A stretch of DNA of 64,000 nt, from contig NZ_JAIFZO010000002.1 of NCBI RefSeq assembly GCF_026341275.1, positions 7,718,118 through 7,782,117 on the forward strand. Reading direction: 5' to 3'. Shown one piece after another: positions 32,676-39,915 of the stretch. Numbering within the stretch: position 1 is the stretch's first letter; the number at the start of each line of letters is the position of its first letter. Source of the stretch: Streptomyces ortus (GTDB lineage Bacteria > Actinomycetota > Actinomycetes > Streptomycetales > Streptomycetaceae). Below the pieces are notes generated by a model, which did no database searches, was not told the DNA's origin, and worked only from the letters and a program-made list of their open reading frames with translations. Position numbers and translations under genes: made by a program.

Positions 32676-34232
32676 ATGTCCTGGGACAACAATGACTTCC
32701 GCGACGGATTCGTCGTACCACCGATGCCCACCGCGCCGCCGCCCGCACCGGCGGACGGCTGGAGAGCGGCCGGGGTGGCACTGCTGAACCTCAGCGGACT
32801 GGGGCTCGGTTACGCACTGGTGCGCCGCTGGTGGCTGATGGCCGCCTGCTGGGTCGCGACGGGCGTGCTGCTCCTGGTGGCGCTGCCCGCGGACCCGGAC
32901 GGGGTGCCCGCCGGAGCCCTCGTCGCGTATGTCGTCCTGCTCGCGCTCGCGGCCGTCCACGGCGCGGTCGTGGGCCTGCGGACCCGGCTGGCCTGGCCGC
33001 CGGCCCCCTGGATCGCCGTCGTCCTGGGAATCGTGCTGCTGGTCGTGCCCGCCGGAGGCGTCGCCCTGTACGGCGGCGCACGCGACGAAGCCACCGAGCA
33101 GATGCTCCTGGACCGTCTGGAGCGCGCCGACGAACTGGTCCGGGCGGCCGGAAGACAGCAGTTCCCGACGGCGGAGTCCGACTACCGCCGTGCCCTGCGC
33201 GTCTACAGCGGTCTGCGCGCCGATCACCCCGGTTCGCGGGCGGCCGAGCGGGTCCCGGACCGGCTCAGGACCTTCTACACCACCGTCGCCTCCGCCTACG
33301 CGGACAAGAACTACTGCACCGCGGTGGCGCCGCTGAAGTACCTGCGCACGCTCCCGCGCACCATGGACGAGAAGGAGCTCGGCACGCTGGCGACATGGCC
33401 CGACGGCCGGCTGGCCACCTCGCTCTACGAGTGCGGCGCGCAGTCGCTGTCCGGCGGTAGCGCGGACTGGGCGACGCACTACGGCGAACTGCTACGGACC
33501 TTCCCGCGCTCCGAACAGGCCGCGAAGGTGGAGTCCTCGGTCGCCACGGCCGTCGACAAGGCCGTGCGGGACGTGCGCGGAGACGACCCCTGCAAGGCCG
33601 TCGAGCGCCTCGAAGCCCTCGACTCCCAGATCGTCGGACTGCCGGGAGAGCGCGCCGGACAGACCCAGGCCCTCGACAAGAGCGCCGACCGGGCGGAGAG
33701 CAACGCTCAGTCGGGTACGTACGAGTGCGGAGTGGACCAGTACAAGGAGAAGAGCTTCGCCGAGGCCGTCACCACCATGAACGACTTCGTCAAGAACGCC
33801 GGGAAGCACAAGAACGCGGCCCGCGCCAAGAAGATCGCGATCGCCGCCGAGGTCGCCCAGACCGTGCCCGCCGCGGGCAAGCGGCTGCCGACCACGGCCT
33901 CCGGCGGCGGCATATCCGTCACCGTCAAGAACGACAGCCCCGACGACATCACGGTCCTGTACACCGGCCCGGTGACCGGCAGCTTCACTCTCAAGGCCTG
34001 CGGCAAGTGCACCTCCTACTCCCTGGCCAGCACGGTGACGCTGGGCTTCGAGCCGTGCAGCGACAGCGGCAAGAACTATCCGCAGCGGACCATCAGCCTG
34101 CCCGTCGGTACGACGTACTTCGTGCACAAATCGAAGAGCGGTCTCGGAAACTCCCCGGCCTCGGACACCGCCAAGCTGTCCTCCGGGTACATCTACACCG
34201 AATGCGCGTATACGACGAAGTACGGCTACTGA
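32676..34232 (+). CDS. Membrane protein with helical repeats and cysteine-bearing C-terminal domain
   Basis: A 518-residue protein of unknown function. Four membrane helices occupy about residues 28-120 (VALLNLSGLGLGYALV, WWLMAACWVATGVLLLVAL, LVAYVVLLALAAVHGAV, WIAVVLGIVLLVVPAGGVAL). Residues about 130-400 are alpha-helical with a TPR-like spacing (YRRALRVYSGLRADHPGSRA is a typical unit; DQYKEKSFAEAVTTMNDFV another). The last 110 residues form a beta-rich domain with two close cysteine pairs (ACGKCTSY; EPCSDSG; TECAYT). The helical and C-terminal parts are likely outside the cell. Start ATG 32676 has GGGGGAG before it. Confidence 0.75.
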   Translation: MSWDNNDFRDGFVVPPMPTAPPPAPADGWRAAGVALLNLSGLGLGYALVRRWWLMAACWVATGVLLLVALPADPDGVPAGALVAYVVLLALAAVHGAVVGLRTRLAWPPAPWIAVVLGIVLLVVPAGGVALYGGARDEATEQMLLDRLERADELVRAAGRQQFPTAESDYRRALRVYSGLRADHPGSRAAERVPDRLRTFYTTVASAYADKNYCTAVAPLKYLRTLPRTMDEKELGTLATWPDGRLATSLYECGAQSLSGGSADWATHYGELLRTFPRSEQAAKVESSVATAVDKAVRDVRGDDPCKAVERLEALDSQIVGLPGERAGQTQALDKSADRAESNAQSGTYECGVDQYKEKSFAEAVTTMNDFVKNAGKHKNAARAKKIAIAAEVAQTVPAAGKRLPTTASGGGISVTVKNDSPDDITVLYTGPVTGSFTLKACGKCTSYSLASTVTLGFEPCSDSGKNYPQRTISLPVGTTYFVHKSKSGLGNSPASDTAKLSSGYIYTECAYTTKYGY

Positions 34233-34487
34233 CCGTTCGACCCTGAGAGCAGTGCAATTCTGGCGCCCAGTACATATCGCCCTTTCTTCTGCGGGGCGGT
34301 CGGCGGGTGGATCTCTGCAGGTGAGGCACTCAGTGCCTTCTGCGGGTCCCCGGTGACGGGTGTGTGGATTCTGTGACCTATTGGCCGGGCGGGGATGCCG
34401 GGGCCGATGGCGGGTATGAATCCGGTAAACTTGTGGATCTTGGTTTGGCTTGCAGATATATCTATTGCGCAAATAGCTAGGTGAGTC

Positions 34488-35150
34488 GTGAATCTTTTTA
34501 ATCGAGGTGCCTCTCCCCGTCGCTCGGCCACACTCGTCGAACCGCAACGGCCCGACGGCCCACCCGAATTCCCCCGGCCCGGCCAGTCGGAACCGGACCT
34601 GAGGACCCTGACCGGGAACTGGGTCATCGACCCCGCGCACAGCCGGATCGGCTTCTCCGTCCGGCATGCCATGGTCACGACGGTGCGCGGCGCCTTCACG
34701 GACTACCAGAGCCGCCTGTTCTTCGACGGCCGCGACCCGTCCCGCTCGGGTGCGGAGATCATCCTGTCCACCGCCAGTGTCGACACGGGTGTGGACCAGC
34801 GCGACAGCCATCTGTCCGGCCGTGACTTCCTGGACTCCGGCGCCTATCCGCACATGCGCTTCCTCAGCACCGCCGTGAAGCTGGCCGGCCCCGACGTCTA
34901 CCGGATGACCGGCGACCTCACCATCAAGGACGTGACGCGTCCCGTCGTCCTCGAACTCACCTACATCGGCTATGTCACCGACCCGTTCGGCTACGAGCGT
35001 GTCGGCTTCGACGGCACCACCACCATCAACCGCTCCGAGTGGGGCCTGACCTACAACACCAGGCTGGCCGAGGGTGGCGCCATGGTGAGTGACAAGGTCC
35101 GCCTCCAACTGGACATCGCGGCCATCCGCACCACACCGCAACCCGGCTGA
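34488..35150 (+). CDS. YceI-family lipid-binding protein
   Basis: A 220-residue protein of the YceI family, beta-barrel proteins that bind polyisoprenoids or other amphiphiles. The family start WVIDPAHSRIGFSVRHAMVT (about residue 45) is followed by VRGAFTDYQSRLFFDG, FLDSGAYPHMRFLSTAVKL, and MTGDLTIKDVTRPVVLEL, all diagnostic. The first 40 residues are a proline/arginine-rich extension without signal peptide, so it acts in the cytoplasm. The start is GTG 34488 with TAGGTGAG a few bases before. The 90 bases upstream are unusually AT-rich for this genome and contain the dyad CTATT-gcgca-AATAG. Confidence 0.9.
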   Translation: MNLFNRGASPRRSATLVEPQRPDGPPEFPRPGQSEPDLRTLTGNWVIDPAHSRIGFSVRHAMVTTVRGAFTDYQSRLFFDGRDPSRSGAEIILSTASVDTGVDQRDSHLSGRDFLDSGAYPHMRFLSTAVKLAGPDVYRMTGDLTIKDVTRPVVLELTYIGYVTDPFGYERVGFDGTTTINRSEWGLTYNTRLAEGGAMVSDKVRLQLDIAAIRTTPQPG

Positions 35151-35286
35151 CCGGCGACGGGCGGCGTCGCGCAGCCCGTTGACGCCCACAAACGATGCCT
35201 GTGTACGCGACTGCCGGGTACCTGGTCCGTAGACACGAACGTGCGGAGACGTACGGACGGACGGACAGCAGGAACGGAGTGGGTCG

Positions 35287-35748
35287 GTGGCGGTCAAGGC
35301 AAAGGGCTGGGCGCATTCGTTTCCGGTGTCGGGCGGTGTGCGCGCCGGACGGGAGTGGACACGCGAGCATCTGGAGTCGCTGCCGTGGACCAGGGCCGAG
35401 CCGGACACGGTGGACGCCGTCGTACTGACCGTCTCCGAACTGCTCACCAACGCCCATGTGCACGCGCGCAGCGACGCGGCTCTGGTGCTCACCTGGGACG
35501 GTGACTGTCTCCATGTGAGCGTCCACGACGAGGACCCGACCCTGCCGAGGCAGCGGGAACCGGAGCTCGGCGAGGTGTCCGGCCGCGGGGTGGGGATCGT
35601 ACGCATGCTCGCCGACGAGTGGGAGATGCGCTGCCAGCGGCACGGCAAGGTGGTGACGGCCTGCTTCCGTCCGGCCGGGGCCGAGTCGCGGGACGACCCC
35701 CTGGGGGGCGACCGCGCGCCGGAGGACGGCACGCGGGAGGGCCTCTGA
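35287..35748 (+). CDS. RsbW-like ATP-binding protein
   Basis: A 153-residue HATPase_c_2 protein. The N-box is VSELLTNAHVHARSDA near residues 50-65, the G1 segment is VHDEDPTLPRQ and the G2 segment is GRGVGIVRMLADEW. The tail is acidic and low-complexity. It is the second free anti-sigma-kinase-like ATPase in the window and probably works in a partner-switching or light-weight ATPase signalling unit. The start is GTG 35287 behind AGGAACGGAG. It stands alone, 136 bases after the YceI gene and convergent with the SGNH hydrolase. Its partner is unknown. Confidence 0.85.
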   Translation: MAVKAKGWAHSFPVSGGVRAGREWTREHLESLPWTRAEPDTVDAVVLTVSELLTNAHVHARSDAALVLTWDGDCLHVSVHDEDPTLPRQREPELGEVSGRGVGIVRMLADEWEMRCQRHGKVVTACFRPAGAESRDDPLGGDRAPEDGTREGL

Positions 35749-35757
35749 CGACCAGCC

Positions 35758-36930
35758 CTAGCGGGCCGCGAAGGCGCCGTCGGCGGTGAAGACCTGGTCC
35801 GCGAAACGTTCGCCGATACGGCGATGGGTGGCCGCGTCCGGGTGGAGCTGGTCGGGCAGCGGCAGTTCGGCGAAGTCGGCCTCGCCGTAGAGGCGCAGCC
35901 CGTCGAGGTAGTGGAGGTTCGGGTCCTCCTTCGACCGCTGTGCCACGACCCGCGCCAGCTCGTCCCGGATGACGCGCAGTGTCAGCTTCCCGGCCGCCTT
36001 CTCCGCCGGGTCGCCCATGGCCACGAACCGCAGTTGACCCTCACTCATGTGAGCCAGGTCGGGTGCGCTCGGACCGGGCGTGTCCTCGTGGATGGGGCAC
36101 AGGATCGGTGAGACCACCAACAGCGGTGTGTCCGGGTGGCCTTCGCGGATCGTGTCGAGGAAGCCGTGGACGGCCGGGGTGAACGCGCGCATGCGCATCG
36201 CGTCCGCGTTCACCACGTTGATGCCGAGCTTGAGGCTGATCAGGTCGGCGGGGGTGTCCCGGAGGGTGCGGGCGGTGAACGGGTCGAGCAGCGCGCTGCC
36301 GCCGAGCCCCAGGTTGATCAGCTCCACACCCCCGAGGGAGGCCGCGAGGGCGGGCCAGATGGCGGTCGGGCCCGCGGCGTCGGAACCGTGGCTGATGGAG
36401 CTGCCGTGGTGCAGCCACACCCGGCGGCCCCGGTCCGTCGCGCGCTCGACCGGGGCGTCGGTGCGCAGGGCGATGAGTTCGGTGGTCTCGTTGTGCGGCA
36501 GCCAGATCTCGACGTCCTTGCCGTCGTGGCCGTCGCCTTCGGGCAGGTCGGTGAAGCGGACGGTGCCCACCGGGCCGGTCCGCAGTTCGGCGCTCCCGGT
36601 GGTCATGTCGACGGTCAGGGTGTTGCCGTCCCGCACACTGCCCCGCCCTGCCAGGATCCCGTCGACGAGCAGTTCGTACATGCCGTCCGGACGGGGCGGG
36701 GCCCCCGTGTAGACCCGCTTGGTGGGCAGGGTGTCCAGTTCGACGGTGGTGGCGCGGGTGCGGAAGACCAGCCGTACGCCGGAGGGCTGGGACTCGGCCA
36801 TGGCCAGCTGGCCGTCGGCGTACTGGGCGCGGACCCAGGCGGGCAGCCGGTGCGGCAGTACGCCGTGTTCGGTGCGTTCCAGGTCAAGGGCGCCGCGCAG
36901 GAGGTCCTCGGTGATGGGCGTGGTGATCAT
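35758..36930 (-). CDS. SGNH/GDSL hydrolase
   Basis: A 390-residue esterase-type protein. An N-terminal beta-sandwich-like part (about 1-150: VFRTRATTVELDTLP, VRFTDLPEGDG) precedes the SGNH catalytic domain. Block I is WLHHGSSISHGSD with the nucleophile serine, block II NLGLGGSALLD, block III LGINVVNAD and block V DQLHPDAATH with the catalytic Asp and His. It probably removes acyl or acetyl groups from sugars or other small molecules. No signal peptide is seen. It follows the TetR gene by 59 bases on the same strand, and both share the palindromic promoter at 37586-37618, so TetR likely controls it. Confidence 0.88.
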   Translation of the reverse strand: MITTPITEDLLRGALDLERTEHGVLPHRLPAWVRAQYADGQLAMAESQPSGVRLVFRTRATTVELDTLPTKRVYTGAPPRPDGMYELLVDGILAGRGSVRDGNTLTVDMTTGSAELRTGPVGTVRFTDLPEGDGHDGKDVEIWLPHNETTELIALRTDAPVERATDRGRRVWLHHGSSISHGSDAAGPTAIWPALAASLGGVELINLGLGGSALLDPFTARTLRDTPADLISLKLGINVVNADAMRMRAFTPAVHGFLDTIREGHPDTPLLVVSPILCPIHEDTPGPSAPDLAHMSEGQLRFVAMGDPAEKAAGKLTLRVIRDELARVVAQRSKEDPNLHYLDGLRLYGEADFAELPLPDQLHPDAATHRRIGERFADQVFTADGAFAAR

Positions 36931-36989
36931 GGGTTCGGCCTTGTCGAATCTGGGGGGAAGAGAGAGGGCTTGTCGGGCGGGGCCGCTGA

Positions 36990-37559
36990 CTACTGGGCGG
37001 GCCAGTTCCGCAGGAGTGCGTCGAGGGCGTCGAGAATCCGGGACCAGGTCTCCTGGGACTCCGGGGCGCTGTGGCTGAATCCGCCGCTCAGCTCCAGGCT
37101 GACGTACCCGTGGAAGACGCTGCCCAGGAGGCGGACCGCGTGCGTCTGGTCCGGTTCCGTGAGGTCGTAGCCGCGCAGGATGGCGCGGGTCATCTGCGAG
37201 TGCCTGCTTCCGGCGCTGGCGGCGGCGGCCTCGGGGCTGAGCTTGAGCTGCGCGGCGGCGTAACGGCCGGGGTGCTCCCGCGCGTAGTCGCGGTAGACGT
37301 TCGCGAAGGCGGAGAGGGCGTCCTTGCCGGCGCGGCCCGCCAGGGCGGTGGCGCCTCGGTCCGCGAGTTCTTCCAAGGCGAGCAGGGCGATGCCGGTCTT
37401 GAGGTCCTGGGAGTTCTTCAGGTGCGAGTAGAGGCTCGCGACCTTTACGTCGAACCGTCTGGCCAGGGCGGAGACGGTGACCTGGTCGAAGCCGACCTCG
37501 TCCGCGAGGTCTGCGCCTGCGCTGATCAGGCGGGGCGTGGTCAGGCCTGCGCGGGCCAT
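36990..37559 (-). CDS. TetR-family regulator with WHG-type C-terminal domain
   Basis: A 189-residue regulator. The DNA-binding region is LTTPRLISAGADLADEVGFD then QVTVSALARRFDVKVASLYS with HLKNSQDL. The C-terminal part from about residue 80 matches the WHG domain group (YREYAREHPGRY-like YRDYAREHPGRYAA, and LLGSVFHGYVSLELSGGF). GGGAGG stands about seven bases before ATG 37559. A 27-base near-perfect palindrome lies in its promoter spacer, so it almost certainly represses its own operon with the SGNH hydrolase. The ligand may be an ester handled by that hydrolase. Confidence 0.9.
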   Translation of the reverse strand: MARAGLTTPRLISAGADLADEVGFDQVTVSALARRFDVKVASLYSHLKNSQDLKTGIALLALEELADRGATALAGRAGKDALSAFANVYRDYAREHPGRYAAAQLKLSPEAAAASAGSRHSQMTRAILRGYDLTEPDQTHAVRLLGSVFHGYVSLELSGGFSHSAPESQETWSRILDALDALLRNWPAQ

Positions 37560-37585
37560 GGGTGTCCTCCCGGTCGGGTGGATCG

Positions 37586-37618
37586 ATTATGCGTTTGCCT
37601 AAAGGGTTTAGGCAAACG
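37586..37618 (-). promoter_or_regulatory. Promoter and 12-bp-arm operator of the TetR-SGNH operon
   Basis: CGTTTGCCTAAA (37592-37603), a GGG spacer and TTTAGGCAAACG (37607-37618) form a perfect palindrome. On the minus strand a -35 TTGCCT (37615-37610) and a -10 CATAAT (37591-37586) are spaced by 18 bases, so the operator covers the spacer and -35. TetR binding would block RNA polymerase directly. Confidence 0.8.
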
Positions 37619-37650
37619 GGCGCCCACGCCGCCTGAAAGACGAAAAGATT

Positions 37651-37673
37651 GCGCCGTTCCCCGCGCCCCTGAA
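37651..37673. repeat. Third copy of the 23-bp intergenic repeat
   Basis: GCGCCGTTCCCCGCGCCCC with TGAA following matches the copies at 8706-8728 and 8757-8779. It lies between the TetR promoter and the hemC stop. Confidence 0.6.
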
Positions 37674-37697
37674 AGCCCTGTGCCCGGGGGCGTGGGG

Positions 37698-38633
37698 TCA
37701 GTGGGTGATGTTGTCGATCAGGTCGCGGGCGCCCTGGCGTAGGAGGGCTACCGCCACCGACGTGCCGAGGGTGGCGGGGTCCAGGCGGCCGGCCCACTCG
37801 TGGGCGTTGAGCCGGGTCTTGCCGTCCGGGGTGAACACGCAGGCGCGCAGGGACAGTTCACCGTCCCGCTCGGCCGTCGCGTAACCGGCGATCGGCGAGT
37901 TGCAGTGACCCTGGAGGACGTGCAGGAACATGCGTTCCGCGGTCGCCTCGCGATGGGTGGCCGGGTCGCCGAGCGCGCTGACGGCGTCGATGACCGTCGT
38001 GTCGCCCTCCCGGCACTGAAGGGCCAGAATGCCCGCGCCGATCGGCGGCATCATCGTCTCGGGCGAGAGGATCTCGGTGATCACGTCGGTGCGTTCGATG
38101 CGCTCCAGGCCCGAGACCGCGAGCAGCAGCGCGTCCGCCTCACCGGCGGCGAGCTTCGCCAGGCGCCGGTTCGCGTTGCCCCGGAACGGCACGCACTGCA
38201 GATGCGGAAGCGAGGCGGCCAGCTGGGCGACGCGGCGTACGGAGGAGGTCCCGATCCGGGTGCCGGGCGGCAGCTCGTCGAGGGTGAGCCCGCCGGGGTG
38301 GATCAGTGCGTCCCGGATGTCGTCCCGCTTGAGGAACGCCGCGAACATCGTGCCCGCCGGAAGCGGCCGGTCCGCGGGCACGTCCTTGACGCAGTGCACC
38401 GCCAGATCGGCCTCGCCGGCCAGGAGCGCGGCGTCGACCTCCTTGGTGAACGCCCCCTTGCCCTCGACCTGGGAGAGGTCGCCCATCCACTTGTCGCCGG
38501 TCGTCTTGACGGGGACGACCTCGGTGCGCGTCCCGGGATGGAGCGCGGCCAGTTCGGCCCGTACGCGCGCCACCTGCGCCAGGGCCATGGGCGAGTCGCG
38601 GGAGACGATGCGGATCAGCTCGGGAGCTTGCAT
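37698..38633 (-). CDS. hemC: Hydroxymethylbilane synthase
   Basis: A 311-residue porphobilinogen deaminase, which joins four porphobilinogens into hydroxymethylbilane in heme, siroheme and cobalamin synthesis. Family blocks: IRIVSRDSPMALAQV (SR-x-S-x-LA start, with Asp-Ser-Pro instead of the usual Gly-Ser), VKTTGDKWMGDL, GKGAFTKEVDAALLAGEADLA in part, HCVKDVPADRP, RIGTSSVRRVAQL, FRGNANRRLAKL and the cofactor-binding cysteine in LQGHCNSPIAGY. ATG 38633 is preferred to GTG 38642. No other heme gene is nearby, so it may be a second copy that serves a special pathway; its RGNANRRL differs from the common RGN-x-x-TRL. Confidence 0.92.
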   Translation of the reverse strand: MQAPELIRIVSRDSPMALAQVARVRAELAALHPGTRTEVVPVKTTGDKWMGDLSQVEGKGAFTKEVDAALLAGEADLAVHCVKDVPADRPLPAGTMFAAFLKRDDIRDALIHPGGLTLDELPPGTRIGTSSVRRVAQLAASLPHLQCVPFRGNANRRLAKLAAGEADALLLAVSGLERIERTDVITEILSPETMMPPIGAGILALQCREGDTTVIDAVSALGDPATHREATAERMFLHVLQGHCNSPIAGYATAERDGELSLRACVFTPDGKTRLNAHEWAGRLDPATLGTSVAVALLRQGARDLIDNITH

Positions 38634-38691
38634 ACGTCCCACGATAGACCGTGCGGCACACGCGGATTGCGCCCGTTGCCCGTACGGGTTC

Positions 38692-38916
38692 TCAGCGGCC
38701 CGGGTGGTCCAGGTCGTCCTCGGCCGAGGGCAGGTTGGTCGAACCCTCCGCCCAGTGGTTGACCCAGCCGCAGTACGAGCACGCGTACCGGTTGTTGAGC
38801 CCGCTCACCTTGGCGCCGCACTGACGGCAGTCCGTCGTGGTGATCTCCGCGCCGGACACCGAGGCCGTGACGGCGTCACTGGACCCGCTCGTCTCCGGAG
38901 ACCCCTCCTGCGTCAT
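38692..38916 (-). CDS. Small zinc-ribbon protein
   Basis: A 74-residue protein started at ATG 38916. The middle carries two CxxC knuckles, TDCRQCGAKVSGLNNRYACS and CSYCGWVNHW (the second pair being ACSYC), which form a zinc ribbon. The N-terminus is Ser/Thr/Glu-rich, the C-terminus acidic (SAEDDLDHPGR). Similar short zinc-ribbon proteins are common in Streptomyces and have no known role. The frame is open further upstream through a repeat region but that part is not coding-like. It lies 58 bases upstream of the hemC start on the same strand. Confidence 0.7.
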   Translation of the reverse strand: MTQEGSPETSGSSDAVTASVSGAEITTTDCRQCGAKVSGLNNRYACSYCGWVNHWAEGSTNLPSAEDDLDHPGR

Positions 38917-38960
38917 GCAGGCAGCGTACCCGTGGGCACCGGGTCCGCCGGAAGGGTCAT

Positions 38961-39028
38961 CACACCGGGCATCAGGGCGGTCGTCACACCGGGCATCGGA
39001 CCGGGCATCATGCCGGGCGTCACGCCGG
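38961..39028. repeat. Imperfect GC-rich repeat, CACACCGGGCATC units
   Basis: CACACCGGGCATC occurs at 38961-38973 and 38985-38997 (24-bp period), followed by related ACCGGGCATC, GCCGGGCGTC and GCCGGGTCC units. It lies between the zinc-ribbon and fasciclin genes, where a degraded gene may have been. Confidence 0.5.
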
Positions 39029-39052
39029 GTCCGACCGGGCAGGGGTGGCCGG

Positions 39053-39079
39053 GACCGAACGGCTCGTCCTACGAAGCGG
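39053..39079. repeat. Copy of a fasciclin-gene segment downstream of the gene
   Basis: The 27 bases are identical, except one, to 39619-39645 inside the fasciclin gene, where they encode part of the segment DEPFGPG. This suggests a remnant of a second fasciclin-type gene or a partial duplication. Confidence 0.55.
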
Positions 39080-39108
39080 CCACCTCTTCTCCTCCCCGTC
39101 ACGGGAGC

Positions 39109-39143
39109 CCGGCCGCCGACCGCCGCCCCCCTCGGGCGGCCGG
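39109..39143 (-). terminator. Hairpin after the fasciclin gene
   Basis: CCGGCCGCC (39109-39117) pairs with GGCGGCCGG (39135-39143), starting 15 bases after the fasciclin stop on the minus strand. No T-run is present. Confidence 0.4.
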
Positions 39144-39157
39144 CCGAGGAAGGTCTG

Positions 39158-39817
39158 TCAGCTGGTGGGCATCAGGACCGTGTCGATGATGTAGACGTTG
39201 GCGTTGGCGGTCTTCACGTTGCCGCAGACGACCTTCGCGGAGTCGTTGACCTTGTACGACTCGCCCGAGCCGGAGGTCGTCAGCTTCGACTTCTCCAGCG
39301 TCGGGAAGGAGCCGTTCTCCAGGTCCTTCGGAGCGAGCTTCTGACCCACGACGTGGTACGTGAGGATCTTCGTCAGCGTGGCCTTGTCGGCGAGGACCTT
39401 GTCCAGGTCGGCCTTCGGGATCTTCGCGAAGGCGTCGTTGGTCGGCGCGAACACCGTGATGTCCTTGGCGTTGTTGAGGGTGTCGACCAGACCGGCCTTC
39501 TTCACGGCCGTCACCAGGGTGGACAGGGCCGGGTTGTTGGAGGCGGCCGTGGCGACCGGGTCCTTGGCCATGCCGTCGAACGAACCGGAACCGCTCTTCG
39601 GCACAGAGGCACAGCCCGGACCGAACGGCTCGTCCTTCGAAGCGGTGTCGCCGGAGCTGCCCATGCCGTCCTCGGACTCGGTGGCGGCGGCCGACGCCTT
39701 GCTGGAGGAGTCCGACTTGGCGGAGTCGCTGCCGCTGTCGGAGCAGGCGCTGAGGGACAGCGGGAGAACGGTGGCGGCGGCCACGATCACGGCGATACGG
39801 CTGATGCGGGTGTTCAT
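39158..39817 (-). CDS. Fasciclin-domain lipoprotein
   Basis: A 219-residue exported lipoprotein. The signal ends in the lipobox LSAC (cysteine about residue 25), followed by a serine-rich linker (SDSGSDSAKSDSSSKAS). One FAS1/fasciclin domain covers about residues 80-215: NPALSTLVTAVKKAGLVDTL, DITVFAPTNDAFAKIP, LTYHVVGQKL and VYIIDTVLMPTS, all standard. FAS1 domains mediate adhesion or ligand binding; mycobacterial homologues are MPT70 and MPT83. TAGGAGAAACACC precedes ATG 39817. The SoxC-like oxidoreductase gene lies 98 bases upstream on the same strand, a common pairing in actinobacteria. Confidence 0.93.
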   Translation of the reverse strand: MNTRISRIAVIVAAATVLPLSLSACSDSGSDSAKSDSSSKASAAATESEDGMGSSGDTASKDEPFGPGCASVPKSGSGSFDGMAKDPVATAASNNPALSTLVTAVKKAGLVDTLNNAKDITVFAPTNDAFAKIPKADLDKVLADKATLTKILTYHVVGQKLAPKDLENGSFPTLEKSKLTTSGSGESYKVNDSAKVVCGNVKTANANVYIIDTVLMPTS

Positions 39818-39915
39818 GGTGTTTCTCCTATGGGTTGACACAGCCGAAGCTGCGTTCATTCGGGGGTGGGACATGTGGCTCGGGGTGTATGGCTGAGGGG
39901 AGTTGGTCCGGGGTG

